From NCBI GenBank assembly GCA_035041965.1, contig JAPYMA010002963.1, positions 186,001 through 250,000 of the forward strand: 64,000 nt of DNA, in the 5' to 3' direction. Below are positions 13,201-26,900 of this stretch, in pieces. Source of the stretch: Anisakis pegreffii. Taxonomy: Eukaryota; Nematoda; Chromadorea; Rhabditida; Anisakidae. The position numbers and the translations under genes were made by a program. Under the pieces are notes generated by a model. The model was not told the DNA's origin. It made no database searches and saw nothing but the letters and a program-made list of their open reading frames with translations. Numbering within the stretch: position 1 is the first letter of the stretch; each line of letters starts with the position of its first letter.

Positions 13201-16200
13201 AAATTGCGATATTGAATTATAATAATTTGCATAAACGTGGTGATATATTCACATTTATGAGTGCTGTGTGCGTAAGGTTAAGCAGAGCGTATGCACAAAT
13301 AAATCTTCATTCAATCAACAGAATCACTTCATTTAAATGAACGATGACGACGCATCAGAATCAAATGTTTCATTCGAGGACATCGACCTTAAATTATTAA
13401 CGCCTCACATACACGTTGTTGCTTAATGCAACACTACAATTAACATTGCTACCATTAGTATTGTTGTTAATGTGTGGTGGTTACTTTTGATTGAATGCAC
13501 TACACTTAATCACACACGTGCGTTTATGGTTACCTCACTTACTCAATTCCCACAGCGAACTAATCATTTCTGACGTCTCCCTGAATTCTCATCAAGCATC
13601 GCATGACGAACGGGATTGAGAGGCCCGGCGCAAATATCAGTCTTTCATAGCCGCATCAATATTGTAGCCACACACTCGAGATTTTGTGAATCTGTTCATT
13701 TCTTTAGCCCCAACAGAAAAAAAGGGGACAAATTTCTCTTTCTGGATGAGGCGTGCGACTTCGACTATTTCATAGCATCCGAGACGAACCGTGACTCTGA
13801 GGCTCAACTACAAGCGTGTATTCGTTGAGGTGTTCTTAAGCCTATGGAACCACAGTACTTGTTAATTTTCAGAAATTTGATTTGTTTTAACATTTGCGAA
13901 GACACATGAGAATAGTGAAGCGTAGCAAGATGTGCAAATCAGGTGAGCATTGTAGCATAAACTGTAAATCATCATTTCATTATCACCATTCACATGGAAC
14001 TGCTGAGTGAGTTCGAATCAAGAAAACTACAGTGGAAATCAAAAAGAAAAACTGTGAGCATAATAAAATAGCAAACAGCACAATTCCTTATGAAAATCGC
14101 ATTGTTCAACTTACTATTGCAGTGCGAACTAACATAAGAACACTGATTTTGGTTTGTCTACTCATTCAGGTCTGGGCAGTAGGAATGAAACTGATGATGT
14201 TTAGAATGCATTTTTTGACGAAATGAATCAATGTTTAAAAGTAGTAATTTGTAAACGGTCTTCGAGAATAATGTGTTGAAAATTTGTTGATCTTTGCTTA
14301 AACTCTACAACTGTGAAAGCATCTCTCAGTTCGACACATAATCATTAGTGAGAATGTGACTTGCAATGAACTTGCTGATTTTGCATCATTCATTGTCCAC
14401 ATTCTCCTCGCGGCTTTTCGTAACCTTCTTTGTTCGTTCATTTTGAAAATTCTGCGAGAATATTTTGCCGGAACAATAACAATAATAAAAAGCCGATTCA
14501 ATAGTGCTGACATTGTGAGCTGCGAAACTTGTCCAACCAGTTTCTTCCGTGATCGAATAAGATGCCCTCCCTGATCACATGATGAATTCATGCTTTACAC
14601 GAACCACATTCCTGCATCGTTTTTTAATTTCCAAGTGCACGAACAAGTGGCATTCGCATCGAGCAGCACATCTTGAAACATGTAATCAATATGTTCTTCC
14701 AGTTCGGATGTAATTTCATCCAGTTTATCGTGACTGTCTAATTGAACGTAGTCATTACCTTCACCACGATTATCTTTATCGCTCTCTTCAAATAACGATT
14801 CACTTCCTTCATCACTCGGAACATTCTAGCAAGTATAACACTACACAACGAATCCAAAGCAAGCCAAAATCCAAAGTATAACCCAAAGCAAAAGTCACGC
14901 AACAAGAAACAAAAATTCATGCAGATTATATGCAGACCTGCCCGCGAAACATATCCCTAGGTGATTTCTTGTATTGTCGCTTTGCCGTGCATGGCCACCT
15001 GGAAGCTTGATAATGGATTGATGTTTTCTTGTTTTACCTGCTTAGCCATATGCAGTAACATTCGCAAACATCAGCATGTGTTAAATTTTCGCTAAAATTC
15101 CCCAGATTACCGGTACATGCTCAATTATATAGGCTCAGACCCGACAGGTCAGCTTTGTCTCCAATGCTATAAAAAAATTGCAGCCATGCGATAGTTATCA
15201 TGTCACGATGCACTAATTATTTCACTTCACAGATGAATTGTGTACGCATCAATGTCAATCCAGCCAAATTCCCAAAGACTTTCAAAAACAAGACTCCGAA
15301 ACGAACAGTTAAATTCTTCAATATGTCTGAATGATTTCTATCGATGAATGGATAATTTATGCTTCACCTCATTGCTTCTATCATCATGTCTCAGCACCGC
15401 AACTTCTTTTCTCATTTTTGAGAATATTGATCAAAATATCCACAAGTTGCTCAATTTTGATTTGCATTTATTTTCTTTTAAGAAAAAACAACGAAATTGA
15501 TGGCGAATATGATTGGCAATGAGGTATTATTGAATTGTACGATTACGGTAGCGAACGAGACCAATTCGTTAAACGATGAAGTGCAATGGTCACGGGACGG
15601 ACGGCCGATTGATTTGAATAACTCAAATAGTTTGTATTACCCATTTCTTTTTGATCTATTTAATCTCTCGCTGATACGCCTTTCAATTATATCCTTTCAC
15701 TTGAAAATTATCGCCAATAATTGCTAATTTATACCGTCGACAGACGTTTTTTTTCACGTTTCATGAGTGAGTGAAGTGATTTGTGATTGTAAGATATGAA
15801 GTGAAGACTTGAGCATGTGGAGTATTTATGTAGTGTTGAATGCGTTAAGATGAATTGACAAAATCTGAAAGCATCTGCCTTTTATTGTATTTGATCTGCA
15901 CAGATCATCATTACTGATCTATCTGCTGTTTAATCGGATCATTTCGATTCGAATTGAGTATTTTATCCTCTGCAACGAACGCATTCATTCCATATGAGGA
16001 TCAGCGTTCAAATGAAATAAATGCTAGGCAACGTAAAGTTAAACTCGTCGAAAAGCGTTATGATTTGTAATTTTTGGGTTTTGGATGTGTTATTTTGTGG
16101 GCTGGAAAAGCATTCATCTTAACCAAGAAATATCACTGTGGTTTTTTTGTTGCGTAAATTAGAAAGCTGGACCGAATGAGACAGGAAATTTGAATGATTT

Positions 16201-17511
16201 GATTGAATTTTTGGTCCGACATAATCACAGAGTGAAGTGTTGAAATGATGAAATTTTTGACATTTTCCGTATCTTCGAAAACTCAGATGAGAGGGAGAGT
16301 GGTGACTGTACGAATGATTGCTTAGAGATGACACATTCGGCTGATTGATTGCACGGTTGCCTTCATGTCGATTCGGAAACAATTTGCATAACTTCATTCG
16401 TTTTGCATTGATTGCTTTCGAGAGCGTTTCGATTAAGTTGCGTTATGCTTATCCGCAAGTCATCGCGTTCATTTCACCCACTTTAATGCAATAATCTCAA
16501 TCGATTCATGCAAATATAATTTCAGCAGATAGACTCTCATAATCGATTGTTGAAATGTTTAGTTTTCTGTGAAATACTCACGGAAATTTCAGAATTTTGT
16601 TCTCATCTTAAAGTAAACTTTCCTATTTGGTAATGCAGAAGTGAATTGTTGTTCATCACTAGTTGAATTCACCGGCAATCGCGTTTCATAAACCAAAAAA
16701 CTTGTTCGAGAGAAAAAACTATTTGAAAATATATTTGCAGAATATATTTCAAAGGTGAAAAGAGATAGTCGTACAATAATACACACTCTTCGCATCCTTG
16801 GTGCCTCAAGCGATGATGACGGTAATTATGCCTGTCGAGCAATCGATGCCCCCGAATCTTCGCATATGCTACATGTTAATTCAAGTGAGTAGTTGTTTTC
16901 AGAGTGAACACTTCAACACAACAATTCATAAAGTTATTGAAGATCACCTGCTGACAGACTTTCATCAGCAGAAATCTTTTACGGAGAAACTTTCGTCAGT
17001 AGAAATTTCGACCACAATTATGACTTTTTGTAGCTTTGAAGAAAAAACACAATTTTTTAGAATGATTTGGCAAGAAATTTTTCGATGTGCTTACAAATTG
17101 AATGGATTTGTAAGAGACCTTGAATAGGATTTGGAGAGGTCATTGAATGAAAGAGAATAATAGATGTGTCCCTTTTGTTCTTTACGTCCTGTCAATTAGG
17201 TATTCGCATTGTTCTACAGCACAATATTCTCGATTAATTCAAACGTTTTTTGACCCTCAGTCATCCTCATACATCGTCCGAAAAACTTTCCTTTCACTAT
17301 TATGATTTCACCAACATTTCGAACCCACATACAATCATTAATCAACTTAACGGGGAATAGAGAAGAACGGATGCTGCTGATATTTTGATTTTTTTAAAGA
17401 TTCAAATCAAATTGATCGATTATATTTGCAGATTCACCGATAAGATGCCACATCATGCTGAGGATATTATCGCTGCTGATCTCTTTCTCATCAGTTCTAC
17501 GCATCCTGTGA
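10210..17511 (+). CDS. zig-8: ZIG-8-like two-Ig-domain neuronal surface protein (5' exon missing)
   Basis: Exons: 10210-10373, 11625-11746, 11856-11947, 15483-15629, 16741-16884 and 17432-17511, stopping at TGA; all joins keep phase (about 249 codons modelled). Exons 1-3 form Ig domain 1: EPAYLHC holds the first cysteine, then AWTRVSD with the core tryptophan and LLTAGENSFTSDPRF, then DSGCYLCEVN with the second cysteine. Exons 4-5 form Ig domain 2: KLMANMIGNEVLLNC, VQWSRDG and DDDGNYACRA. The wording fits the nematode ZIG-8 family (the Dpr-like partner of RIG-5, neuronal surface recognition), as I recall it. The last exon encodes a short hydrophobic tail (MLRILSLLISFSSVLRIL) ending at the stop, which suggests a GPI signal or tail anchor. 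The signal-peptide exon must join in phase 1 and was not found. A tiny exon could lie in the 3.5-kb intron between exons 3 and 4, since that linker is short here. Confidence 0.85.
11965..12145. repeat. Inverted repeat (foldback element) in a zig-8 intron
   Basis: Bases 11976-12000 and 12113-12137 are 25-base reverse complements with one mismatch. Weaker complementarity extends each arm outward and inward to roughly 45-50 bases. It lies just after the third zig-8-like exon, fully inside the intron. The structure suggests a small non-autonomous foldback transposon remnant. Confidence 0.7.
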
Positions 17512-20500
17512 TATTATTACCTGTTGTTCATTAGATTAGATTGCCTATCAAAGGCGTTGAATTAGAGCTATTGCGAGATTTGAGTTCCCTTTTCGATAAT
17601 TATAAAAGTTGTGCTCTTTCGGATGTGAAATGCATTTCAGTGATAAGTAAATCGAAATGAAATGTTAGTTTGTCATTATATCAATAGGCTATTCATCTAG
17701 GCAAGTTCCAAAGCTCGATGTTCCCGAAAGCTGTCAACGCCTCTGATCTCTGTATATATCGTTTTACCGTGACACCTCTCATAGACACCTGTTCATCTCT
17801 CTCAGAAACAAACAAAAACTTACACTAGATAATCTCGTAAAACCGTTTTAATCAGAAGCTTCTGTGAGCGGTCGAAAATTTTACGTGCAAAATGCTCCGA
17901 TTTTATCTAGCAATATCATAGGATAACTGGAGTTTGGTGACTGTTTTGATGGCGACATAATGAGAGGATGTATGCATTGTGTCTTTTCTCAGATATTACT
18001 TCAAGTCAATTCATTTACTGTTATGGTCACCACTCGCACTAGTGTCGTCACTTTCATTATTACTATTCAATAGGATGATGAATTTTGGTCTAGAAAAAAA
18101 GGAAACCCTTAAAAATGCATGTTGCAGCACAGAGTAATGTGCCTTCTGATCTGAAAACAATTATTTTGAAGTTTTGCGCCAAAATAAAGTAGTTTGAAAG
18201 GTAGCTAGGTCAACTTTGTTCACATTAGGCGTTATGGCGCTTACTACATGAATTTCGATACGAGCAATTTTTTCACACTCACCGCCAAAAATCTGGTCCC
18301 TTTGAATGAAAATGACTTCTGGAAATGTTTTCATTGGAAAAATCAGATTGAACGATCTCACTGTCTGTATTGTGAGCTTAGACGTGCCTTGGGTGAACCT
18401 TCCAAACGAATTTTTTGAAGGGAAGTTTCGCGCAGACTGTATCTTTTTTTTAATCGGAGAACATGTTTTTATGGAGTGAGAACTTTGAAAAATACCCTCA
18501 GGAGAAAAACAGATTGATGCCGATAACTTTCAAACTAATTATTGTGGAGTGAAATTTCATACGTATTGTTTCCAGACCAAAAGACAAATTTCACTGAGCT
18601 GATTCGAAATTTGGAAGTTGAAAAAATTTGTCATTCTACCATTCATGTTATTATTATTATTATTGTTATCACAAATGAACAATAAATATTAAACACATCA
18701 TTCTATAAGCTCAATGCATTCTGCTGCACTATAACAGGTGTTCATTTTTGACTGCTATTCATTTCGTTTTATTTCTCAAAAAGTGCTTTATGAGCACACA
18801 TTGTCAAACCTCCTTTAGAGGATCAGACTGTGCTCTCGTATTTTCTTGGAATTAATTGTGGAATGATCTGCCTAAAACTGGCACTGCTCAGAGACACACA
18901 CAGGAAGTTGCCGAACAATCAACGTCAAAAAGTTGTTCCATTAAGAATGTATTCTGGTTCCATACCAGTTCCTTCGACTCAGAAAAAAACTCGATAATTT
19001 GAGAAACTCGATAATTTCTTGAAAAACGTTCGAATGAGAAAAAACTCGATAATTTCTAGAAATGAACAGTTCCAACAGTGTGTGGGGGGATGAGTGGGAA
19101 TAGCCAAGAGCCAATGTTTCTATATGTTGAAAGCGTTTTTTTTCCTTAAGACAAGCGCTTTTTCTTTCAAAAGATTTTTACAGGCTATGAAAATATTGTC
19201 GTGGAATATCCGTCCAGTTGAGCACTTCGTTGAAATCCAATAAAACATTCTACTGAAAATGATTTATATCTCGGAAAAAATGTGCATTTGATCATCGATA
19301 AAGAGTGTTCCAAATTCTTCGAACCAATTAATTTCATACTCCCAATTCCTGTTCATTTCCTTCCTTGCGATCTTCCATATCTAATTTCTTATCTCGGATT
19401 TTATCTACAATCATTCTCTGATAACACAATCGTCAATTAGTCATCATCAATAATTTCTCCAATTTAAATTTCCCACTCTGATTTTGAGGATTCATTCACT
19501 TCAATTTTCATAATTGCCAATGTGATTTATTGCTATCATTTCGACGATAATTGTTTGAACAAATCGCATTATTCACAAGGCACATAAAACACGACCTTGT
19601 GTTGTTGATCACTATTGATTTCATCATTTGTTAATTGATTAGATTTTCATAATTAAAGCACTCGTCGCTGGAAGATTTAACAGCACGATAATTTTCTGAC
19701 TGACAACCGACAGAAGATGATACTTCTAATAAGCATTCTGATGGAACACAAAAAAACATATCTGAAAGTTGTATCCGCAACAGTGATGAATTTTGGATTG
19801 CATTATCAGTCGGGCATACGGAACTTTACAGGCGGACTCGATAGTGCAAATGAGCTCAAGAGATATGATCGTATAAAGTGATTAGAGTTGGCTAACCAAA
19901 AACCTCATAATGAACAATATCTAAAACATACAAATTGCCATTTGATAATATTCATGATGCAATTAAGTCACGTGCGTTAAACCCTCCCATCCTTTATAGA
20001 GGTCAGATTTCGATAGTGTTCCCATATGCAGATATTTACGATGTTTTTCCATGTACCAACATTGTTTTATCGGCAGTGTAATCTGTTTTTGCATTGTTAA
20101 CCGATGTTCGTTCGTGGATCTGATGCAACTGGAATGAACGTAGTCGGAGTGATTAATCTATTAGTGATGCGATAAAGATGCGAAATGGGTCGCGACGTTT
20201 GTCCATTCAGAGTGCAGAGTGTGACTGCTGAGACAGAAACGTTTAACGCAGAGGATGTTTTTGACGATTTCATAATCGTTGCGATCGTCTCTTCATCAAA
20301 CGATTAAAATTAACACTTGACTTCATTAAACATAACAAACACAAAGACAAATTCACAAACATAATACAAATACAACAGAAAAACGTTATCCTTTTCTTTC
20401 GATCACTTCTCAATTTCGCTTCGTTCACAGTGTTGAACGTTAATTTCACTGCTATCGTTTTCATTCTACAACCATTTCTAATCCACTGCTGAGCGCATTT

Positions 20501-20962
20501 ACTAAGATCATCTCTGCAATTAATTTCTAGGAGGTTTAAAATCTTTTTTTGAGAAAGCAACATCCTAGCTCTTACAGAGGCAGACAATTTTAGTGAATAA
20601 ATCGAGTGAATTGCGCAAATATGCTTGGTGTTCTTGAATTTCTACTATTTTATGTCAGTCTGATAATGTGAAATCATAAAAGTTATTTTTGCCATATTTA
20701 TTGGGCTTTGCGTCTACTTGTATCTCATATCTTGTCGCGGATTTCTTAGCGATCACTTAAGGAAGCATAGGGAAAATGGATGATTCCTTTAGATTTCTGA
20801 GCGGCGCTTAAAGCAATAAAAGTTCTCATTATGCCTGAAGTTGATGTCGATCATAATGAGTGGATCATTGATTATATCATTATTCAGAAGCATAATTTTA
20901 AATAAAGCATCATCGTACTGAACTCAAATTGAATCAGTCATTTTCAGACGAAAACATCAATC
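17512..20962. other. Intergenic stretch between the zig-8-like and vWA-ZP genes
   Basis: No exon is supported on either strand. It should contain the 3' UTR of the upstream gene and the promoter of the downstream one. An AATAAA lies near 18683 but is about 1.2 kb from the stop, so I do not assign it. A 13-base unit AACTCGATAATTT occurs three times at 18988, 19005 and 19043. Confidence 0.55.
18988..19055 (+). repeat. Three copies of a 13-base unit
   Basis: AACTCGATAATTT occurs at 18988-19000, 19005-19017 and 19043-19055, with partly related spacers. It is local, short and of unknown function. Confidence 0.7.
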
Positions 20963-23900
20963 ATGTTATATCATATTTGGATAATATCATGTATTATCCT
21001 TTCGTTGTCTGCTGCAATCAATTATGAGGACAACGACCTCGCAAAAGGTTTTTTTTCGAATTTTGCTCTGTTTCAGTATGCAATATCCAGTGATAGAAGG
21101 CTACTGAGCTGAGTGATTTATGCAATCAAGAACTTGGAGTGAAACGACCAAAAATAATATTCACTGCAAATGTTTATGAGTAGTTCAAAATACTCGATGA
21201 ATTTTTCAGTACCTCTTGTCGCATGAATTTTTGAAAAAAGACTTTAAACAATATGGCATCGTGAATTAGCATTGTAGTGGATACAGTTGGTTACTGCATA
21301 ACTGAAGAAAAAAATCAAATTTTCTGTTAAAAGATGGCAATGCATTACTATTGCATTGCGATTTCAGCGCTGCACATTGGTTGATGTATTTTGCACAGTT
21401 TTTCAATTTAGTGATTAGTTCGTTGGAGAGGATGGGAATACTTACAATTAGCCGAAGTTCATCCAATCTCATTCACTGAAATAAAGAAATAATATTTCCG
21501 AGATATTTTAGTATGCCGTCCGTTGGATCGACAATTGGATTTGTTATTCATTTTGGATGGTTCAGGCAGCGTGAGTGGAAGTACTTTTGATACTCAAATG
21601 GCTATGCTCAAGAGGCATGTTTCAGCCTACCTTGTTGCTTTTATTTATCCTAATACTCGATCGTTTTGCTATACTATAGGAAATTTCATGATGCTCAATG
21701 GATTATCTTCTGAAGTGAATGTGATCGAGCACTCCCAATTGCCACTGAACTTATGCTTTAGTCAGTGTCTAAAATATAACCTTAAGTTTGCAACTATAAT
21801 TTTCATAAGCTTTAGAATTGTTGGAATGGTCGATATTGGTCGAGATAAAACTCAGATAGCCGTCATGCAATACTCATCATACACAAGAGTCGAATTTGGT
21901 TTCAATCTCAATCAGGTGATGCTACAACATTTTGAAAGCATTGCACAAAATCGCAATCCGTTCGAATCATTCTTACTTTACATCGTCAGAAATGCGCACG
22001 GGGAAATAGCGACGTTATTTTTCATAAACAACTTGGCTAACAATAAGTAAACTTTTTAGAATTTCTTTGCGCATAAAAAAGAAACGTTCAGGTGCTGTCT
22101 GCAGAATTATCGTTTATGAATTCTGGTCCAGTTCATAAGAGAATGATGCTGAATATTTTCAGGATAAAGAGAAACTGAATGCCGCTCTCGAAAAAATCCA
22201 CCATATTTCTGGTACCACGCGCACTGGAAAAGCGCTTGATAAAGCACTGCAGTTGTTCAAGCATGGTGAAATCTCGGGTGCTAGAGTGAACCAAGAAGAT
22301 GTTGCTCAAGTATGTTCAACAACTACAGTCCATTCTAATCTTTTTATCCTATCGATAAACCAAGTTAATTTCACTGAGAATAAAACCACTCATCTATTGT
22401 TACATCAGAAAGCGAAATTTCATATCTCAATATCAATCAACATCATTAAGAATCGTTAAAATTGTGAACAGTAAGAGACCGAGTGAGTGCTCATGCAATA
22501 AGTTCTCATGCAATAAGCACATCACGGCCAAGCGAACGGCGGACAACAAGATTTTTTTCGCTGTTAGCTTTCACTTATCGTAACTTCAGATCGCCGTGGT
22601 AGTATCCGATGGGCATTCACAGGATGATCCTGTGCCACACGCACAACGCTTACGACAAGCCGGTAATGCTACTCACCTTCTGAATTGATGTGTTTGTTAG
22701 GGTACTTCAGTGATTAGCTCGATAAAATGAATTGTGGGAAGAACGCTCACACTTGATGCGGTCAGATCCATTGTGGGTGATGATATTCATGCAAAAAAAA
22801 ATTGTTCAGTGAAACAAGTGTTCGTCTCATTCCCATCGCTAATATTGTCGGGTTGCTGACTTTTTTTCTGGCTGTTAATTATAATCGCCATAGTGCTCGT
22901 ACACAAATATTGCTGCTGCTGTTCCAGGAGTGCAACTTCTTGCACTTGGTATTGGTGGGCATATAAATCTGCGTGAATTAATCGACATAACCGGCGATGA
23001 GACACTCACATTCCAAAACCTAACAACACAAGCATCGCTCGATAAATTTGTCAGCCAATTCAAAAAAATTGCTGTCGGTGAACATTGCGAATTCTCAAGA
23101 GGTCGGTTCTTGAAGAAAGCTTAACACAGAGTATCAAATCATTCGTTCAAGTTTCACATACGCAGAATGCTATATTGAAGAATAAAGCAACACACAATCT
23201 TCAGGTCCTCATGGTGCTGAGATCATATGCAACAGTGATTCTATAAGCATTGGTGTATCAACAGTGAATCCATTCTATGGTCATCTCTATGTGATCGGTC
23301 AATACCACCGTTCTGAATGCGTTGCAACACCACGAAATGCATCCAAACAAATTCAACTCACTATTCCGTTGACTTCTTGTGATGTTCAAAAACAATTCAC
23401 GGTCGGTTTTATGATTTGTCCGGTCAATTGCTGCATGATCCTATGCCCACTCATCAGTTGTTCAATACGATTGTTTATTTCCTATCTGTTTGATGTACTG
23501 AAACTTTCAGCTGAGTCCGAAGGGTATAATGTTTGAAACGAATGTGATTCTGAAGTATCATCCACATTACAACACCTACAAAGACCAAGTGTTCAACGTG
23601 CAGTGTTTCTATCCCGAAAAAGCAACTAAGCTTCCAAAGAAATTACTCAATAATCGAGTGGCCATCAGTGATAGGTTAGTTGATCATTGAAGTGTGCTCT
23701 TTACATCCGTCAAAATTTCTGAGCACGTGAACGACTTCATCAAAAATGGTCATAAAGACTGTTCCGTCGACTACATTTCTGAGCATTTGACCTGTTTAAC
23801 TGTTTCATTTTCCAAATCATGCAATAATAGTGAATTTTCAATAGTGAATAAAAATAAACTGAATAAAAACTGAATAAAAACTTGAATAAACTTGTGAACT

Positions 23901-26900
23901 GAATAAAAATAGTCTAATTTTCTTTTGTCCAGTCGATATCTCAGCAAACAATCTTCAAAATTAGTCGTTCTAGCAACCAATCAATGAAAATGCCATGTGA
24001 ATACAAACTGATTGCAAACATGAATAATCAGTGTAAGCTGGAAGATGCACGAATTGGGGATCAATTGATTCACGCTTGGATTTGCGACAAAGGTACGCAT
24101 AACAGTTTATCTCTGTTGCATCGTTGAATTATTCACACTTGTTCACGGCAACGAAAGTATCTATGGAAATGAGAGTGATGCAGTTAGAATTTGTCGTTTG
24201 ATTGCGTTGTGAAATGCTGATGGAATGTCGATAAGAAGCAAATTTTAGAGATGTTCGATACGTATCAGTCAATGTTAATACACAGTTGCGTTTTGATTGA
24301 TGTAAGCAGTGGTATCAACCGAACAGTTATCGATGAGAACGGGTACGTTCACTACACCATTGCAGTTAAACGATTCTGCAGAATTTTAGAAGGTTCACTG
24401 CCGAAATTGAATGTTGATTCGAACTGAATCCATGCAATGACTTTCTTGCGAACACTTCAGTGAACGAACTGATTGATACAATGCGCTCAAAAGCGATCAT
24501 TTCAAGAAACATTTCAGATTTCACGTAAGCTGAATTCTTTCAGATGCTCTCAAGACACATCTGTGATGGATACACCTGACTACGTTGAGCCGTTAACGGC
24601 GTTTGCTGTTGGTAAAGCTGTCAAATTTCCAGATAGTCCTTTAATTCGAATGAAATGTCAACTGAAATTTTGTGACCGTTTACTCGGCGAATGTGAGGCG
24701 ATTTTGGTAGGTCTCTTCTGAGCGATTCCATTATTTACCATTATCCAAACCATTGGGTATGGAAAAAGTGATGATAGAATTTTTCAAACAATGGCCTCAT
24801 CACTCTCAAAATAAAGTTCTTTTTGTTGCTATCAAAGAGAACGTTTTTTCTGGAATTCACTTGATTCAGAGAATTCACCGAACGAAAAAAACTGGCGATT
24901 ATGGTTATTGGTTGAAAGCTGGAAACGATTTCTGAAAAAATTCAACTTCTTGCACTTTTTTGTCAACTTTCTGAAGAATTCCTCTTTCAAAGCTTTACTT
25001 TAACGTTGTTATTTTGGCAGCCACCAAGATGCCGGAATCGAAGAAATTCGCTCGGCAATGGCGATGAACTCATCAGGCAACGTCGATCAGAAGAAGTATG
25101 CGACACCAGTACAACTTACTATCTTTAACATAATTAGAATCCTTAAGAAGTTGTTTGGTTACTAAATTTTTCACTTGCTTCTGTTAGATGGGTCAGGCAT
25201 TTCTCCTCCAACGGTGCTATCATCCATCTACCTCAGCAATCTCATCACATCATTTGATGAATCCCAAAGGATTTGTCAGATGCCTAACCACTGTAATGTA
25301 TGGTTGATAGATCTGTTCTTCTAATCAGTTCTTGTAGAACAATTTTCCGATGGACGAGCAATCGTTCGATCCGGCGAGTGATAATGACAGCGAATATGAA
25401 GACTATCAAACCGAAGCAACAACACAACAGTTACCACCTCTTGTAACATTTGCGACCAGTGGACTTCACTCAGACAAAAAACGTTCGTTCATTTCTGCAA
25501 TTCTGGATGATGAAAAGTCGACTGAAACATGTCTACTTTTTTTCTGAAGAACTCCGGTAGGAGTTTGTTCGCTGAAGCAATATTGAGTTTGGTCGCTGAA
25601 GTTTCAGTTGCTCAAGTAATACCGCCTCGAAGGCGCACACACTTCGAACAAAATGTCGCAGCTAGCGCAAATAAGCAACAACGAAATGAGTCAACACTCA
25701 AGTTGCTGAATCATAGCGCAACTGTGACTGCGGATAGCGTTCTTCCGACAAGGAGAATCGTGGCCAATATTGTGCCTATTGCACAGGCAAAGCCAATCGT
25801 CTCTAACGGGTAACTGAACTAACGCAATTGTTCGTGTGTTCTTCTAAGGTGAAAAGTATAAAATTGAGACCAATTATGAAGTATTCGACTAGGCAAAACA
25901 AATTTGCTATTATCAGTATTGTTACCATTACATTTAGCTAGTTGCAGACTGTCCTGAACTTTTGGTACTAATATTACTAATATAAAAAATACACTAATGC
26001 AGACATAATGCAAACGGTCAACCCCGAATTAGCGGTTTTCCGATCGGCGGAATGGACTTCAAGTTGAATACACAAGATTTGGCCATCGTCAGCAACAACC
26101 ATGTCAAAGAACAACTCGAAAAGGTTCGTCCATCAAGTCGAGAAGTATGAATGATAAACACTAATTTTGAACAGTTTTCGAAGTCAAATTTTCGAACAAA
26201 TATTTCGTTTCTTCATCAGAATATATTAGTTCGGAAAAAACTGACACGAATAATTTATCGAGTAGCGTTACGCCTTTCAGGTTATTAAGAGTCAATCTGA
26301 TCTTAATAAACCAAAGGAAAAAAGTGCTAAGAGTGGAACTGAAGAAGCAGTTGCTAACTTGATGAAATCATCAAAGAAGATTACTGAGGTTAAGTCAACA
26401 AAATCAAATAAGCAGACATCAACTACGACAACGCCATTTGTCGCCAAGAAAATTGCTCTTATAACGACGAAAACACCCGCATTGGTCAATGTTCTCGATC
26501 CATTCCAGCGGAATCCCATTCGAGAAATGACCCAGTCAGGAGATGATTTCTCGGTATGAAGTTGAACATCTGAGCAATTTTGTGTTCCAATTTATGAATT
26601 TCACGTTCCAATCGGGTTACAATAGTGGGTTGTTAGATCTTTCACTAACGAACGTGAACTATTTGATTACCACAGAGATAAGAAATCGAAAAGTTAGATC
26701 GACGCCATTTGGGACAGAAGTGATCAGTGATGTGTATGTAATTTTTGCATTAGCAAAACATCTGTTAACTAAGGCATAGTCACTGAGGAGATTTGCGATC
26801 GAATGAATTAAGTGTATCGATGTTCTGTTGTAGGAGTCTGATGAAACGACAAACGAGCTCGAACCGGCCGTACGCCTTGAACAGAAAATAGCTAATACGG

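Noticed and set aside
14298..14591. Overlapping ORFs of 97 (-) and 72 (+) codons
   Set aside because: Mutually antisense frames without domains, inside the large zig-8 intron.
14931..14997. Exon-like frame TCPRNISLGDFLYC after ATGCAG
   Set aside because: It is in phase 0, does not fit the phase-1 join of the zig-8 exons, has no donor and ends in TGA.
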